Below, one piece after another: positions 15,649-23,915 of a DNA stretch of 64,000 nt. The notes below the pieces were generated by a model that saw only the letters and a list, made by a program, of their open reading frames with translations, searched no databases and was not told the DNA's origin. Numbering within the stretch: the first letter of the stretch is position 1; each line of letters begins with the position of its first letter. The DNA comes from Methylobacterium platani (lineage in GTDB: Bacteria; Pseudomonadota; Alphaproteobacteria; Rhizobiales; Beijerinckiaceae): assembly GCF_001653715.1 (NCBI RefSeq), contig NZ_LWHQ01000027.1, forward strand, positions 1 to 64,000, read 5' to 3'. Made by a program: the position numbers and the translations under genes.

Positions 15649-16503
15649 TCACTCCTGCGGCGGCACCCGGCAGGGGCCGGAACGGGCGACGACGAGGGCG
15701 ATGCCGCCGAGGATCGTGGCCGCGCTCGCCGCGAGGCGGAGTGTCACGGCCTCGTCGAGGGCGATCGCGCCGGCGACGGCGGTGACGACGGGCACGCCGA
15801 GCTGCACCGACGCGCCCTGGACCGGGGACAGGCCGCGCAAGGCGGCGTACCAGACCGCGTAGCCGAGGCCCGATGCCAGGATGCCCGACAGCGCCGCGTA
15901 GGCGACGCCCAGGAGGTCGATGGTCGGCCCCGTGACGATCGCCGGGCCCAGCGCCAACGCGGCGACCGGCGCGGCGCGAAGGAAGTTGCCGGCGGTGGCT
16001 GCGAGCGGATCGCGCGCGCCCCGCCCCAGCAGCGAATAGGCCCCCCACGCGACCCCTGCGGCGATCATCAGGCCGCTTCCCTCCACGGAGGGGGCCGAGG
16101 CGCCCGGGCCCAGGAGCGCCGCGAGGCCTCCGAGCGCGAGGACGAAGCCGAGCGCCTGCGGCCCGGTCGGCCTCTCGCCCCGGACCAGGGCCGCGGCGAC
16201 CATGGTGACCTGCACGGCGCCGAACAGCAGCAGCGCGCCTGCGCCCGCCGGCAGCGTCACGTAGGCGAACGAGAAGGCCCCGGCATAGACGCACAGCGCC
16301 AGCGCGCCGCCCCACGAGCCGCCGACCGGCGTGCCCCGTCGCTCGAGCCGGAGGACGAGCCACAGGGCGGCCGCGCCGGACACGAGCCGGATCACCGTGA
16401 AGCGGCCCGGATCGATGAGCTGATGGGCAAGGGCGAGGCGGCACAGGAGCGAGTTCCCGGCAAAGGCCAGCAGGGCGAGGGCGGTGAGCCCGGCGATTCG
16501 CAT
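15649..16503 (-). CDS. EamA/DMT-family transporter
   Basis: The 284-residue protein has about ten hydrophobic segments in two repeated EamA halves, starting MRIAGLTALALLAFAGNSLL, with ALLLFGAVQVTMVAAAL in the first half and LGYAVWYAALRGLSPVQGAS in the second. Drug/metabolite transporters export metabolites or amino acids through the inner membrane. The gene ends 14 bp from glgX in a convergent arrangement and lies downstream of the Cys/Met PLP enzyme on the same strand (about 47 bp), so it may export a product of that enzyme. The substrate is unknown. Confidence 0.85.
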   Translation of the reverse strand: MRIAGLTALALLAFAGNSLLCRLALAHQLIDPGRFTVIRLVSGAAALWLVLRLERRGTPVGGSWGGALALCVYAGAFSFAYVTLPAGAGALLLFGAVQVTMVAAALVRGERPTGPQALGFVLALGGLAALLGPGASAPSVEGSGLMIAAGVAWGAYSLLGRGARDPLAATAGNFLRAAPVAALALGPAIVTGPTIDLLGVAYAALSGILASGLGYAVWYAALRGLSPVQGASVQLGVPVVTAVAGAIALDEAVTLRLAASAATILGGIALVVARSGPCRVPPQE

Positions 16504-16550
16504 CGCCGGAACCCGCGGGAGCGCTGCGCGCGTCACGGTCCCGCTCCGGG

Positions 16551-17699
16551 TCAGGCGTGGGCGGCGGCGAGGGCGCAATCGAGGTCGGCATGGAGATCGT
16601 CGACGGCCTCGAGGCCGGTCGATAGGCGCAGCAGGTCGGCGGGGCAGGGGGTCCCGGGCCCCTCGATCGAGGCGCGGTGCTCGATCAGGCTCTCGACGCC
16701 GCCGAGCGAGGTTGCCCGCTTCCACAGCCGCACGGACGCGGCCGTCGCGACGGCCGCCGCCTCGCCGCCGCGGACCCGGACCGAGAGCATGAACCCGAAG
16801 CCGTTCTCCATCTGCCGGGCCGCGACGGCGTGGCCGGGGTGGCCGGGCAGCCCCGGATAGAGCACCTGGGCGACCAGCGGATGCGCCGCCAGCCGCTCGG
16901 CGAGCGCCTGCGCGGCGCGCGCCTGGGCGGCGGCCCGGACGAAGACCGTCTTCAGCCCGCGCTGAAGCAGGTAGGCCTCCAGCGGACCGAGGATCGCGCC
17001 CCCGCCCCGGCGGATCGTCTCGAGGCGGTCCCAGTACTCGTCCGGCCGCGCGCCCGCCAGGACGCCCGCGATCACGTCCGAATGGCCGTTGAGCACCTTG
17101 GTGGCGGCGTGCATGACGATGTCCGCCCCGAGCGCCAGCGGCCGGGTGTGGTACGGCGAGGCGCAGGTGGAATCGACCGCGAGCCGGGCCCCGGCCGCGT
17201 GGGCGATGTCGGCGGCGGCGGCGATGTCGGTGATCGTCCACAGCGGGTTCGAGGGCGTCTCGATCCAGACGAGCTTGGTCTCGCCCGGCCGCATCGCGGC
17301 CTTCAGGGCGTCGAGGTCGTCGGTGGCGACGAAATCGACCCGCAGGCCCCACCGGGTCGCCTCGGTGCGCAGCCAGTTGCGCAGCGACCAGTACATGACG
17401 GCCGAGGCCACGACGTGGTCGCCGGGGGCGAGCGCCATGAAGCAGGCGGTCGCGGCCGCCATCCCGGAGGAGAACAGGAGCGCGCCGGCCGGCGCCTCCT
17501 CCAGCATGGCGATGACGGCCTCGGTGTCGCGCACCGTGGCGTTGTCCGGCCGGCCGTAGACGAAGCCCGAGGCATAGCCGTTGTCGGGATCGCGCAGGTA
17601 GGTCGTGGACAGGTGGATCGGCGGCACGACCGCGCGGGTCTGCGCGTCGATGCGGCCCATCGCCTGCGCCGCCAGGGTCTGTCTCGTCCAGCCGTCCAT
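16551..17699 (-). CDS. Cys/Met metabolism PLP enzyme (cystathionine gamma-synthase/lyase type)
   Basis: The 382-residue protein belongs to the fold-type I trans-sulfuration family. It shows TTYLRDPDNGYASGFVYGR, the PLP-stacking region LLFSSGMAAATA, and the Schiff-base lysine in HAATKVLNGHSDVIAG. The C-terminal end has the RLSTGLEAVDDLHADL pattern. Members make or cleave cystathionine or related thioethers; the exact reaction (MetB, MetC or MGL) cannot be decided here. A divergent Lrp-type regulator 137 bp away probably controls it, and the EamA exporter follows. Confidence 0.88.
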   Translation of the reverse strand: MDGWTRQTLAAQAMGRIDAQTRAVVPPIHLSTTYLRDPDNGYASGFVYGRPDNATVRDTEAVIAMLEEAPAGALLFSSGMAAATACFMALAPGDHVVASAVMYWSLRNWLRTEATRWGLRVDFVATDDLDALKAAMRPGETKLVWIETPSNPLWTITDIAAAADIAHAAGARLAVDSTCASPYHTRPLALGADIVMHAATKVLNGHSDVIAGVLAGARPDEYWDRLETIRRGGGAILGPLEAYLLQRGLKTVFVRAAAQARAAQALAERLAAHPLVAQVLYPGLPGHPGHAVAARQMENGFGFMLSVRVRGGEAAAVATAASVRLWKRATSLGGVESLIEHRASIEGPGTPCPADLLRLSTGLEAVDDLHADLDCALAAAHA

Positions 17700-17836
17700 C
17701 GTCCCGCCTCCGCGTCGCGGTCCGGCCCGTCCGGCTCGTCCGCCGCGGCAGCGTGCCTGGAAGCCGCCGCCCGGTTTGGGCTATTTCCGCTGCCGGGCGG
17801 CGAAATCAGCCGGATTGCGGGGGTTGGACGGCGAAA

Positions 17837-18304
17837 ATGGTCGAACTCGACGATTTCGATCGCGCGCTCCTGAGGGAGATGCAGCGCGACAACCAGACCC
17901 CCGCCCGCATCCTGGCCGAGCGGGTCGGGCTCTCGCCGAGCGCGGTGCTGCGACGGCTGCGCCGCCTGCGGGCCGAGAAGGTCATCACCGCCGACATCTC
18001 GGTCGTCAGCCCGAAGGTGCTCGGCGTGCCGGTCATGGTGCACGTCCTCGTCTCCATCGAGCGGGGATCGCGGACCTACAGCGACTTCGCGCGCAAGCTC
18101 CGTCTCCGCCCCGAGGTCCGGCACGCCGCCTACGTCACCGGCGGCGCGGATTTCGTGCTGCACCTGCAGGTCGAGAGCATGGAGGCCTACGCCGCCTTCG
18201 CGCGGGAGGTCTTCCACGACGATCCGAACGTCTCGGAATACCATACCTACGTCGCCATGCAGGAGATCGTCGGCCCGGCCGCGAGGAGACCGCCGGACCC
18301 GTGA
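17837..18304 (+). CDS. Lrp/AsnC-family transcriptional regulator
   Basis: The 155-residue protein has an N-terminal AsnC helix-turn-helix (DDFDRALLREMQRDNQTPAR and LSPSAVLRRLRRL) and a C-terminal RAM ligand-binding domain (VRHAAYVTGGADFVLHLQVE). Such regulators sense amino acids. It is divergent from the Cys/Met PLP enzyme, so it most likely regulates that gene and itself. The ATG at 17837 was chosen because residues upstream do not look like the family. Confidence 0.9.
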   Translation: MVELDDFDRALLREMQRDNQTPARILAERVGLSPSAVLRRLRRLRAEKVITADISVVSPKVLGVPVMVHVLVSIERGSRTYSDFARKLRLRPEVRHAAYVTGGADFVLHLQVESMEAYAAFAREVFHDDPNVSEYHTYVAMQEIVGPAARRPPDP

Positions 18305-18335
18305 GTCGGGCGCGCCCGACGTCCGGCGTGGGTCG

Positions 18336-19256
18336 TTACGCCCCGGGCAGGAACAGCCCCCGCTCCGCCTCCACCACCGCGTAGATGTGCTCCGCCACCG
18401 CCCGGATGCGGGCGAGGTCGCGGCTGTCGGCGTGCATCATCAGCCAGAAGCTGCGGGTGAGCGTGATCGCTTCCGGCAGCACGCAGGCGAGGTCGGGGTG
18501 CCCGGCTGCCATGAAGCAGGGCAGCACCGCGAGGCCGAGGCCCGCCGCCGTCGCCTGGAGCTGCGCGTTGAGGTTGGCGCTGCGCAGGCGGGCGCCGACC
18601 CCCGGCGCGACCTGGTGCAGGTAGTCGAGCTCCGGCGAGTAGAGCAGCTCGTCGATGTAGCCGACGAAGCGGTGGCCCGGGAGGTCGCCCCGGCTCCGGA
18701 TCGGCGGATGCCGCGCGAGGTAGGACGGGGCGGCGTAGAGCTTGAGGGCGTAGTCGGTGAGCTTGCGCCCGACGATCCGTCCCTCCGGCGGCAGGCTCAA
18801 CCCGATCGCGATGTCGGCCTCGCGCTTCGACAGGCTGAACAGCCGGGCGGTCGCCACGAGCTCGATGTCGAGTTCGGGATGGCGCTCGACGAGGCCGGCG
18901 AGGCGCGGCGCCAGGAAGGTGCTGCCGAAGCCGTCCGGGGCGCCGATCCGCACCGTGCCGACGAGCTGCGACGCCGCCCGGCCGATCGCCGCCTCGCCGT
19001 GGATGATCGCCGATTCGACCGCGTCGGCGGTCGCCACCAGGGCGAGGCCGCCTTGCGTCGCGGTGTAGCCCGAGGCGCGGCGGTGGAAGAGCTGCTCGCC
19101 CAGCCGCCGCTCGAGCCGGTCGATGCGCCGGATCACCGTCGCGTGGTCGACCCCGAGGCGCCGGGCCGCCGCCGAGACCGTGCCGGCCCGATGCACCGCC
19201 AGCACGAAGCGGTAATCGTCCCACACGTCGCCTTTTCCACCCTCCGGTTCCCGCAT
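18336..19256 (-). CDS. LysR-family transcriptional regulator
   Basis: The protein has the N-terminal LysR winged helix (DDYRFVLAVHRAGTVSAAAR and LGVDHATVIRRIDRLERRL) and a periplasmic-binding-type effector domain. The ATG at 19256 gives 306 residues. A GTG at 19226 (VWDDYRF), preceded by GGAGGGTGG, fits the usual LysR N-terminus better. It is divergent from mmsA, 93 bp away from the ATG, and so is the likely regulator of the valine-degradation genes. Confidence 0.88.
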   Translation of the reverse strand: MREPEGGKGDVWDDYRFVLAVHRAGTVSAAARRLGVDHATVIRRIDRLERRLGEQLFHRRASGYTATQGGLALVATADAVESAIIHGEAAIGRAASQLVGTVRIGAPDGFGSTFLAPRLAGLVERHPELDIELVATARLFSLSKREADIAIGLSLPPEGRIVGRKLTDYALKLYAAPSYLARHPPIRSRGDLPGHRFVGYIDELLYSPELDYLHQVAPGVGARLRSANLNAQLQATAAGLGLAVLPCFMAAGHPDLACVLPEAITLTRSFWLMMHADSRDLARIRAVAEHIYAVVEAERGLFLPGA

Positions 19257-19349
19257 TCGCGCACACCCGTTCCGCTCCCACGCCCCTTCCGCTATGGGGA
19301 TCGCCAGGGCAAGGTGGCCCCAACACATCCGATCCAGGGAGGATCCCTC

Positions 19350-20849
19350 ATGGCGCGCGAAGTCGGGCACTTCATCGGCGGCGAGCACGTTCCCGGCCGC
19401 TCGGGCCGCACTTCCGACATCTACCAGCCGATGACCGGCGAGGTGATCGGGCGACTGGCGCTGGCGAGCCGGGCCGAGATGCGCGCGGCGATCGAGAATG
19501 CCGCCAAGGCGCAGGTGGGGTGGGCCGCCACCAACCCGCAGCGCCGCGCCCGCGTCATGATGCGCTTCCTCGACCTCGTCGCCCGCGAGATGGACGGCCT
19601 CGCGGATCTCCTCGCCCGCGAGCACGGCAAGACCATCCCCGACGCCAAGGGCGACATCCAGCGCGGCGTCGAGGTGGTGGAGTTCGCCTGCGGCATCCCG
19701 CACCTGCAGAAGGGCGAGTACACCGAAGGCGCGGGCCCCGGCATCGACATCTACTCGATGCGCCAGCCGCTGGGCGTGGTCGCCGGCATCACGCCGTTCA
19801 ACTTCCCCGCCATGATCCCGATGTGGAAGTTCGCGCCCGCCATCGCCTGCGGCAACGCCTTCATCCTCAAGCCCTCGGAGCGCGATCCGGGCGTGCCGAT
19901 GCGGCTCGCCGAGCTGATGATCGAGGCGGGCCTGCCGGCCGGCATCCTCAACGTCGTCAACGGCGACAAGGAGGCGGTCGACGCGATCCTCGACGACGAC
20001 ATCATCCAGGCGGTCGGCTTCGTCGGCTCGTCCGACATCGCCCAGTACGTCTATGCGCGGGCGACCGCGACGGGCAAGCGCGCCCAGTGCTTCGGCGGCG
20101 CCAAGAACCACATGATCATCATGCCCGACGCCGACATGGACCAGGCGGTCGACGCCCTGATGGGCGCCGGCTTCGGCTCGGCCGGCGAGCGCTGCATGGC
20201 GGTCTCGGTGGCGGTGCCGGTCGGCGAGAAGACCGCCGACGCGCTGATGAGCAAGCTGATCCCGCGGGTCGAGAGCCTGAAGATCGGCCCGTCGACCGAC
20301 CCGAGCGCCGATTACGGCCCGCTAGTGACGAAGGCGGCGCTGGAGCGCGTGCGCAACTACGTCGAGATCGGCGTGAACGAGGGCGCCAAGCTCGCGGTCG
20401 ACGGCCGCGCCTTCAAGATGCAGGGCTACGAGAACGGCTTCTACATGGGCGGCTGCCTGTTCGACCACGTGACGCCGGAGATGCGGATCTACAAGGAGGA
20501 GATCTTCGGCCCCGTCCTGTCGGTGGTGCGGGCGAAGGACTACGCCGAGGCCCTGCGGCTCCCCAACGAGCACGAATACGGCAACGGCGTCGCGATCTTC
20601 ACCCGCGACGGCGACGCCGCCCGCGACTTCGCCGCCAAGGTGCAGGTCGGCATGGTCGGCATCAACGTGCCGATCCCGGTGCCGCTGGCCTACTACACCT
20701 TCGGCGGCTGGAAGCGCTCGGGCTTCGGCGACCTCAACCAGCACGGGCCCGATGCCGTGCGCTTCTACACCAAGACCAAGACGGTCACCCAGCGCTGGCC
20801 GTCGGGGGTGAAGGAAGGCGCGCAATTCTCGATGCCGGTGATGCAGTAA
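19350..20849 (+). CDS. mmsA: CoA-acylating methylmalonate-semialdehyde dehydrogenase
   Basis: The 499-residue aldehyde dehydrogenase converts methylmalonate semialdehyde to propionyl-CoA in valine catabolism. Diagnostic segments are GITPFNFPAMIPMWKFAPAI (NAD site), GAKNHMIIMPDAD, and GERCMAVSVAVPVG with the catalytic cysteine. AGGGAGGA lies 8 bp before the ATG. It is followed by an acyl-CoA dehydrogenase and mmsB, with a LysR gene divergent upstream. Confidence 0.95.
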   Translation: MAREVGHFIGGEHVPGRSGRTSDIYQPMTGEVIGRLALASRAEMRAAIENAAKAQVGWAATNPQRRARVMMRFLDLVAREMDGLADLLAREHGKTIPDAKGDIQRGVEVVEFACGIPHLQKGEYTEGAGPGIDIYSMRQPLGVVAGITPFNFPAMIPMWKFAPAIACGNAFILKPSERDPGVPMRLAELMIEAGLPAGILNVVNGDKEAVDAILDDDIIQAVGFVGSSDIAQYVYARATATGKRAQCFGGAKNHMIIMPDADMDQAVDALMGAGFGSAGERCMAVSVAVPVGEKTADALMSKLIPRVESLKIGPSTDPSADYGPLVTKAALERVRNYVEIGVNEGAKLAVDGRAFKMQGYENGFYMGGCLFDHVTPEMRIYKEEIFGPVLSVVRAKDYAEALRLPNEHEYGNGVAIFTRDGDAARDFAAKVQVGMVGINVPIPVPLAYYTFGGWKRSGFGDLNQHGPDAVRFYTKTKTVTQRWPSGVKEGAQFSMPVMQ

Positions 20850-20870
20850 GCACGTCGCGCGCGCGGGTTT

Positions 20871-21039
20871 CTCCCTCCCCCCTCTGCGGGGGAGGGTGCC
20901 CCGCGAAGTGGGGCGGGAGAGGGGCAGCGCGACGCTGAAGGACGTGGCGCCCTTCACCCTGGTCGCGACCTCTCCGGAAGCGGCGCCCCCTCTCCCGGCT
21001 CGCTCCGCTCGCCACCCTCCCCCGCAGAGGGGGGAGGGA
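20871..21039. repeat. Inverted-repeat element between mmsA and acyl-CoA dehydrogenase
   Basis: The ends 20871-20898 and 21013-21039 are inverted copies of one GC-rich sequence (ctccctcccccctctgcggg at the left end), agreeing in all but about one base over 28. Inside is a second pair of shorter GC-rich inverted pieces. The element is non-coding and about 169 bp long. It resembles the small palindromic intergenic repeats (REP or MITE type) common in Rhizobiales. A transcript would fold into a long hairpin between the two genes. Confidence 0.65.
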
Positions 21040-21102
21040 ATCGGCGCCTTTTCCGGCGCCGGACACGGACAACAACCAAACAGAACAGGAGGAAAAGCCG
21101 CC

Positions 21103-22245
21103 ATGACCCTGTTCACCCTCCCCGAGGACCAGATCGCCATCCGCGACATGGCGCGCAGCTTCGCGGCCGAGCGGATCGCGCCGCACGCCCTCGACTGGGA
21201 CGAGCGCAAGCATTTCCCCCTCGACGTGCTGCGGGAAGCCGCCTCCCTCGGCATGGGCGGCATCTACATTTCCGAGGAGCACGGCGGCTCGGGCCTGACC
21301 CGGCTCGACGCCGCGCTGATCTTCGAGGCCCTGAGCCTCGGCTGCCCGACTGTGGCGGCGTTCCTGTCGATCCACAACATGGCCGCCTGGATGATCGACC
21401 GGTTCGGCTCAGGAGCCCAACGCGAGCGCTTCCTGCCTCCCTTGTGCCGGATGGATCAGGTCGCGGCCTACTGCCTGACCGAGCCGGGCTCGGGCTCGGA
21501 TGCGGCGGCGCTCCGCACCACCGCGCGGCGCGAGGGCGACCATTACATCCTCGATGGCGCCAAGCAGTTCATCTCGGGCGCCGGCGCAGCGGACTGCTAC
21601 GTCACGATGGTGCGCACCGGCGAGGCGGGGCCGAAGGGCATCTCGACCCTGGTGGTGCCCTCCGACGCGCCGGGCCTGTCCTTCGGGCCGAACGAGCGCA
21701 AGATGGGCTGGAACGCCCAGCCGACCCGGGCGGTGATCTTCGAGAACTGCCGGGTCCCGGTCGAGAACCGCCTCGGCGAGGAGGGGATCGGCTTTCGCAT
21801 CGCCATGGCGGGGCTCGACGGCGGCCGGCTCAACATCGGCGCCTGCTCGCTCGGCGGGGCGCAGGCCGCCCTCGACAAGAGCGTCGCCTACATGGCCGAG
21901 CGCAAGGCCTTCGGGCAGCGCCTCGATCAGTTCCAGGCACTGCAGTTCCGCCTCGCCGACATGGCGACCGAGCTCGAGGCCGCCCGCGCGCTCCTCTACG
22001 GCGCGGCAGCCAGCCTCGACCGCAAGGATCCCGACGCGACCCAGCGCTCGGCGATGGCCAAGCGCTTCGCCACCGATACCGGCTTCCGGGTCGCCAACGA
22101 GGCGCTGCAACTCCACGGCGGCTACGGCTACCTGTCGGAATACGGCGTCGAGAAGATCGTCCGCGACCTGCGGGTGCACCAGATCCTGGAGGGCACCAAC
22201 GAGATCATGCGGTTGATCGTGGCGCGGGGGCTGGTGGGGAGCTGA
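21103..22245 (+). CDS. Acyl-CoA dehydrogenase, probably isobutyryl-CoA dehydrogenase
   Basis: The 380-residue FAD enzyme has the three acyl-CoA dehydrogenase domains: N-terminal helical (FTLPEDQIAIRDMARSFAAE), the middle beta domain (YCLTEPGSGSDAAALRTTA), and the C-terminal helical domain (LHGGYGYLSEYGVEKIVRDL and QILEGTNEIMRLI with the catalytic Glu). AGGAGGA precedes the ATG. Between mmsA and mmsB it most likely oxidises isobutyryl-CoA of the valine pathway. That substrate is inferred from context. Confidence 0.9.
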   Translation: MTLFTLPEDQIAIRDMARSFAAERIAPHALDWDERKHFPLDVLREAASLGMGGIYISEEHGGSGLTRLDAALIFEALSLGCPTVAAFLSIHNMAAWMIDRFGSGAQRERFLPPLCRMDQVAAYCLTEPGSGSDAAALRTTARREGDHYILDGAKQFISGAGAADCYVTMVRTGEAGPKGISTLVVPSDAPGLSFGPNERKMGWNAQPTRAVIFENCRVPVENRLGEEGIGFRIAMAGLDGGRLNIGACSLGGAQAALDKSVAYMAERKAFGQRLDQFQALQFRLADMATELEAARALLYGAAASLDRKDPDATQRSAMAKRFATDTGFRVANEALQLHGGYGYLSEYGVEKIVRDLRVHQILEGTNEIMRLIVARGLVGS

Positions 22246-22257
22246 GGCGTGGCCCCG

Positions 22258-22650
22258 TCAAGCCGAGCGGGGTTCGAGCGCCCGCCGAACGCCCTCGGGA
22301 TCGTGCGCGATGACCGTGAGGTAGGCCTGCGCGGGCTGGTCGGGGATCGTGCGGCCCTGCTCCCAGTCGCGCAGGGTACCGAGCGGGATGTGATAACGCG
22401 CGGCGAACTCTTCCTGGCTCAGCGCCAGGGCCCGCCGCAGGGTGCGGATGCGGGGCAGGCGTCGGGCATCGGCCAGTCCTTCCGGAGTAACCGGGCGCGC
22501 GTCAGGGTCATCCGCAGCGGCGCTCGCAACCGCCTCGTCCGTCATCGGTCGCAGGGGCGTCGGCGCGAACGGTGTCTCGCGTCCGTCCGTGTGGCACCGC
22601 ACGACGGTGCCGTCAGACCGAATTCTCGCGGAAATAATGGTCTCGCTCAT
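22258..22650 (-). CDS. XRE-type antitoxin of BrnT module
   Basis: The 130-residue protein has a C-terminal helix-turn-helix (IRTLRRALALSQEEFAARYH and IPLGTLRDWEQGRTIPDQPA). It follows and overlaps the BrnT toxin gene by 38 bp. The usual BrnA antitoxin is a ribbon-helix-helix protein, so this is the HTH-type partner seen with a subset of BrnT toxins. It likely binds the toxin and represses the common promoter upstream of 22897. The pair is inserted on the opposite strand to its neighbours in the valine cluster. Confidence 0.85.
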   Translation of the reverse strand: MSETIISARIRSDGTVVRCHTDGRETPFAPTPLRPMTDEAVASAAADDPDARPVTPEGLADARRLPRIRTLRRALALSQEEFAARYHIPLGTLRDWEQGRTIPDQPAQAYLTVIAHDPEGVRRALEPRSA

Positions 22651-22897
22651 GTCGCTCTGCCCGTCGAGCGGAGATCAGGCGGATCTCCTCACTGCGTTCC
22701 GTATAGGTCACGAACAGGATGACGCCGTCGCACATGCCGAGCATGTTGATGCGCTCCTCGCCATAAGCCTCCCTTTCGTCGATCTGCTCGACGGCAAAGG
22801 GATCACGAAACGCCGTGACGGCGGTCTCGAACGCGACGCCGTGGCGGCGCAGGTTCGAAGCCGCCTTCCGCTCATCCCAGGTGAACCGGTTCGCCAT
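22613..22897 (-). CDS. brnT: BrnT-family toxin (ribonuclease)
   Basis: The 94-residue protein has the BrnT pattern: FTWDERKAASNLRRHGVAFE, FRDPFAVEQIDEREAYGEER and EIRLISARRAERHERDHYF at the end. BrnT is a RelE-fold mRNA-cleaving toxin. The ATG at 22897 is chosen because upstream residues lie outside the family. The promoter must lie within the 59-bp gap shared with the divergent mmsB. Confidence 0.9.
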   Translation of the reverse strand: MANRFTWDERKAASNLRRHGVAFETAVTAFRDPFAVEQIDEREAYGEERINMLGMCDGVILFVTYTERSEEIRLISARRAERHERDHYFRENSV

Positions 22898-22956
22898 GGA
22901 TGTACGGACGCCCCGCAGCTCATTCAACCAACCATAAGGCAACAAGGAAAACAACG

Positions 22957-23844
22957 ATGACGCAGATCGCCTTCCTGGGCCTCGGCAACATGGGCGGGCC
23001 GATGGCCGCCAACCTCGTGGCGGCCGGGCACGCGGTGACGGGATTCGACCTGGTGCCGGCGGCCCTCGACGCCGCCCGCACCGCCGGCATCACGGTCGCC
23101 GAGAGCGCCGAGGCCGCGGTGGCGGGCGCCGGGATCGTCGTCACGATGCTGCCGGCGGGGCGCCACGTGCTCGCGGTCTACGATGCGGTGCTGCCGCACG
23201 TCCCGCCCGATGCGCTGATGATCGACTGCTCGACCATCGACGTCGCCAGCGCCCGGGCGGCGCACGAGACGGCGCGGGCCAAAGGGCTCGCGAGCCTCGA
23301 TGCCCCGGTCTCCGGCGGCGTCGGCGGCGCCAAGGCCGCGACCCTGACCTTCATGGCGGGCGGATCTCCGGAGGCCTTCGCCCGGGCCGAGCCGGTCCTG
23401 GCGAAGATGGGCCGCAAGGTCGTGCATTGCGGCGAGGCCGGTGCCGGCCAGGCCGCCAAGATCTGCAACAACATGATCCTCGGCATCTCGATGATCGGCG
23501 TCGCCGAGGCCTTCGTACTGGCGGAAAAGCTCGGCCTGTCGCATCAGGCGCTGTTCGACGTCGCCTCGACCTCCTCGGGCCAGTGCTGGTCGCTCACCAC
23601 CTACTGCCCGGTCCCGGGCCCGGTTCCGGCGTCCCCGGCCAACACCGATTACAAGCCGGGCTTCGCCGCAGCCCTGATGCTGAAGGACCTGCGCCTGGCG
23701 CAGGAGGCGGCCGCGGGCGCGGGCGCGGCGACACCGCTCGGCGCCCATGCCGAGGCGATCTACGCCGCATTCGAGGCGGCGGGGCAGGGGGGGACCGACT
23801 TCTCCGGCATCGTCCGCCACCTGCGCGAGGCCGGCCGGGAGTGA
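22957..23844 (+). CDS. mmsB: 3-hydroxyisobutyrate dehydrogenase
   Basis: The 295-residue enzyme oxidises 3-hydroxyisobutyrate to methylmalonate semialdehyde, the substrate of MmsA. It has the Rossmann motif IAFLGLGNMGGPMAANLV, the substrate region DAPVSGGVGGAKAATLTFM, the catalytic lysine region GAGQAAKICNNMILG and the C-terminal DYKPGFAAALMLKDL. It lies 711 bp after the acyl-CoA dehydrogenase, separated by the toxin-antitoxin pair, which breaks what would otherwise be a compact operon. Confidence 0.95.
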   Translation: MTQIAFLGLGNMGGPMAANLVAAGHAVTGFDLVPAALDAARTAGITVAESAEAAVAGAGIVVTMLPAGRHVLAVYDAVLPHVPPDALMIDCSTIDVASARAAHETARAKGLASLDAPVSGGVGGAKAATLTFMAGGSPEAFARAEPVLAKMGRKVVHCGEAGAGQAAKICNNMILGISMIGVAEAFVLAEKLGLSHQALFDVASTSSGQCWSLTTYCPVPGPVPASPANTDYKPGFAAALMLKDLRLAQEAAAGAGAATPLGAHAEAIYAAFEAAGQGGTDFSGIVRHLREAGRE

Positions 23845-23850
23845 GGTGAC

Positions 23851-23878
23851 GGGGGCGACGCCCCCGCGAAGGGTTTTT
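23851..23878 (+). terminator. Rho-independent terminator after mmsB
   Basis: A GGGGGC-GAC-GCCCCC hairpin (23851-23865) is followed after 8 bases by TTTTT (23874-23878). A second strong hairpin (23885-23907) lies next to the hppA stop without a T tract on the minus strand. Confidence 0.45.
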
Positions 23879-23915
23879 AGAAGGGGCGGCCGGGGGTCCC
23901 GGCCGCCACCGGGGC

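Noticed and set aside
12449..15862. 1137-codon plus-strand frame across dusA and glgX
   Set aside because: It is a different frame of two clear genes. The protein is Arg/Pro/Gly-rich without domains, the usual artefact of GC-rich codon positions.
18387..19349. Long plus-strand open frame ahead of mmsA
   Set aside because: It is antisense to the LysR gene; mmsA has a clear ATG and ribosome-binding site at 19350 and matches its family from there.
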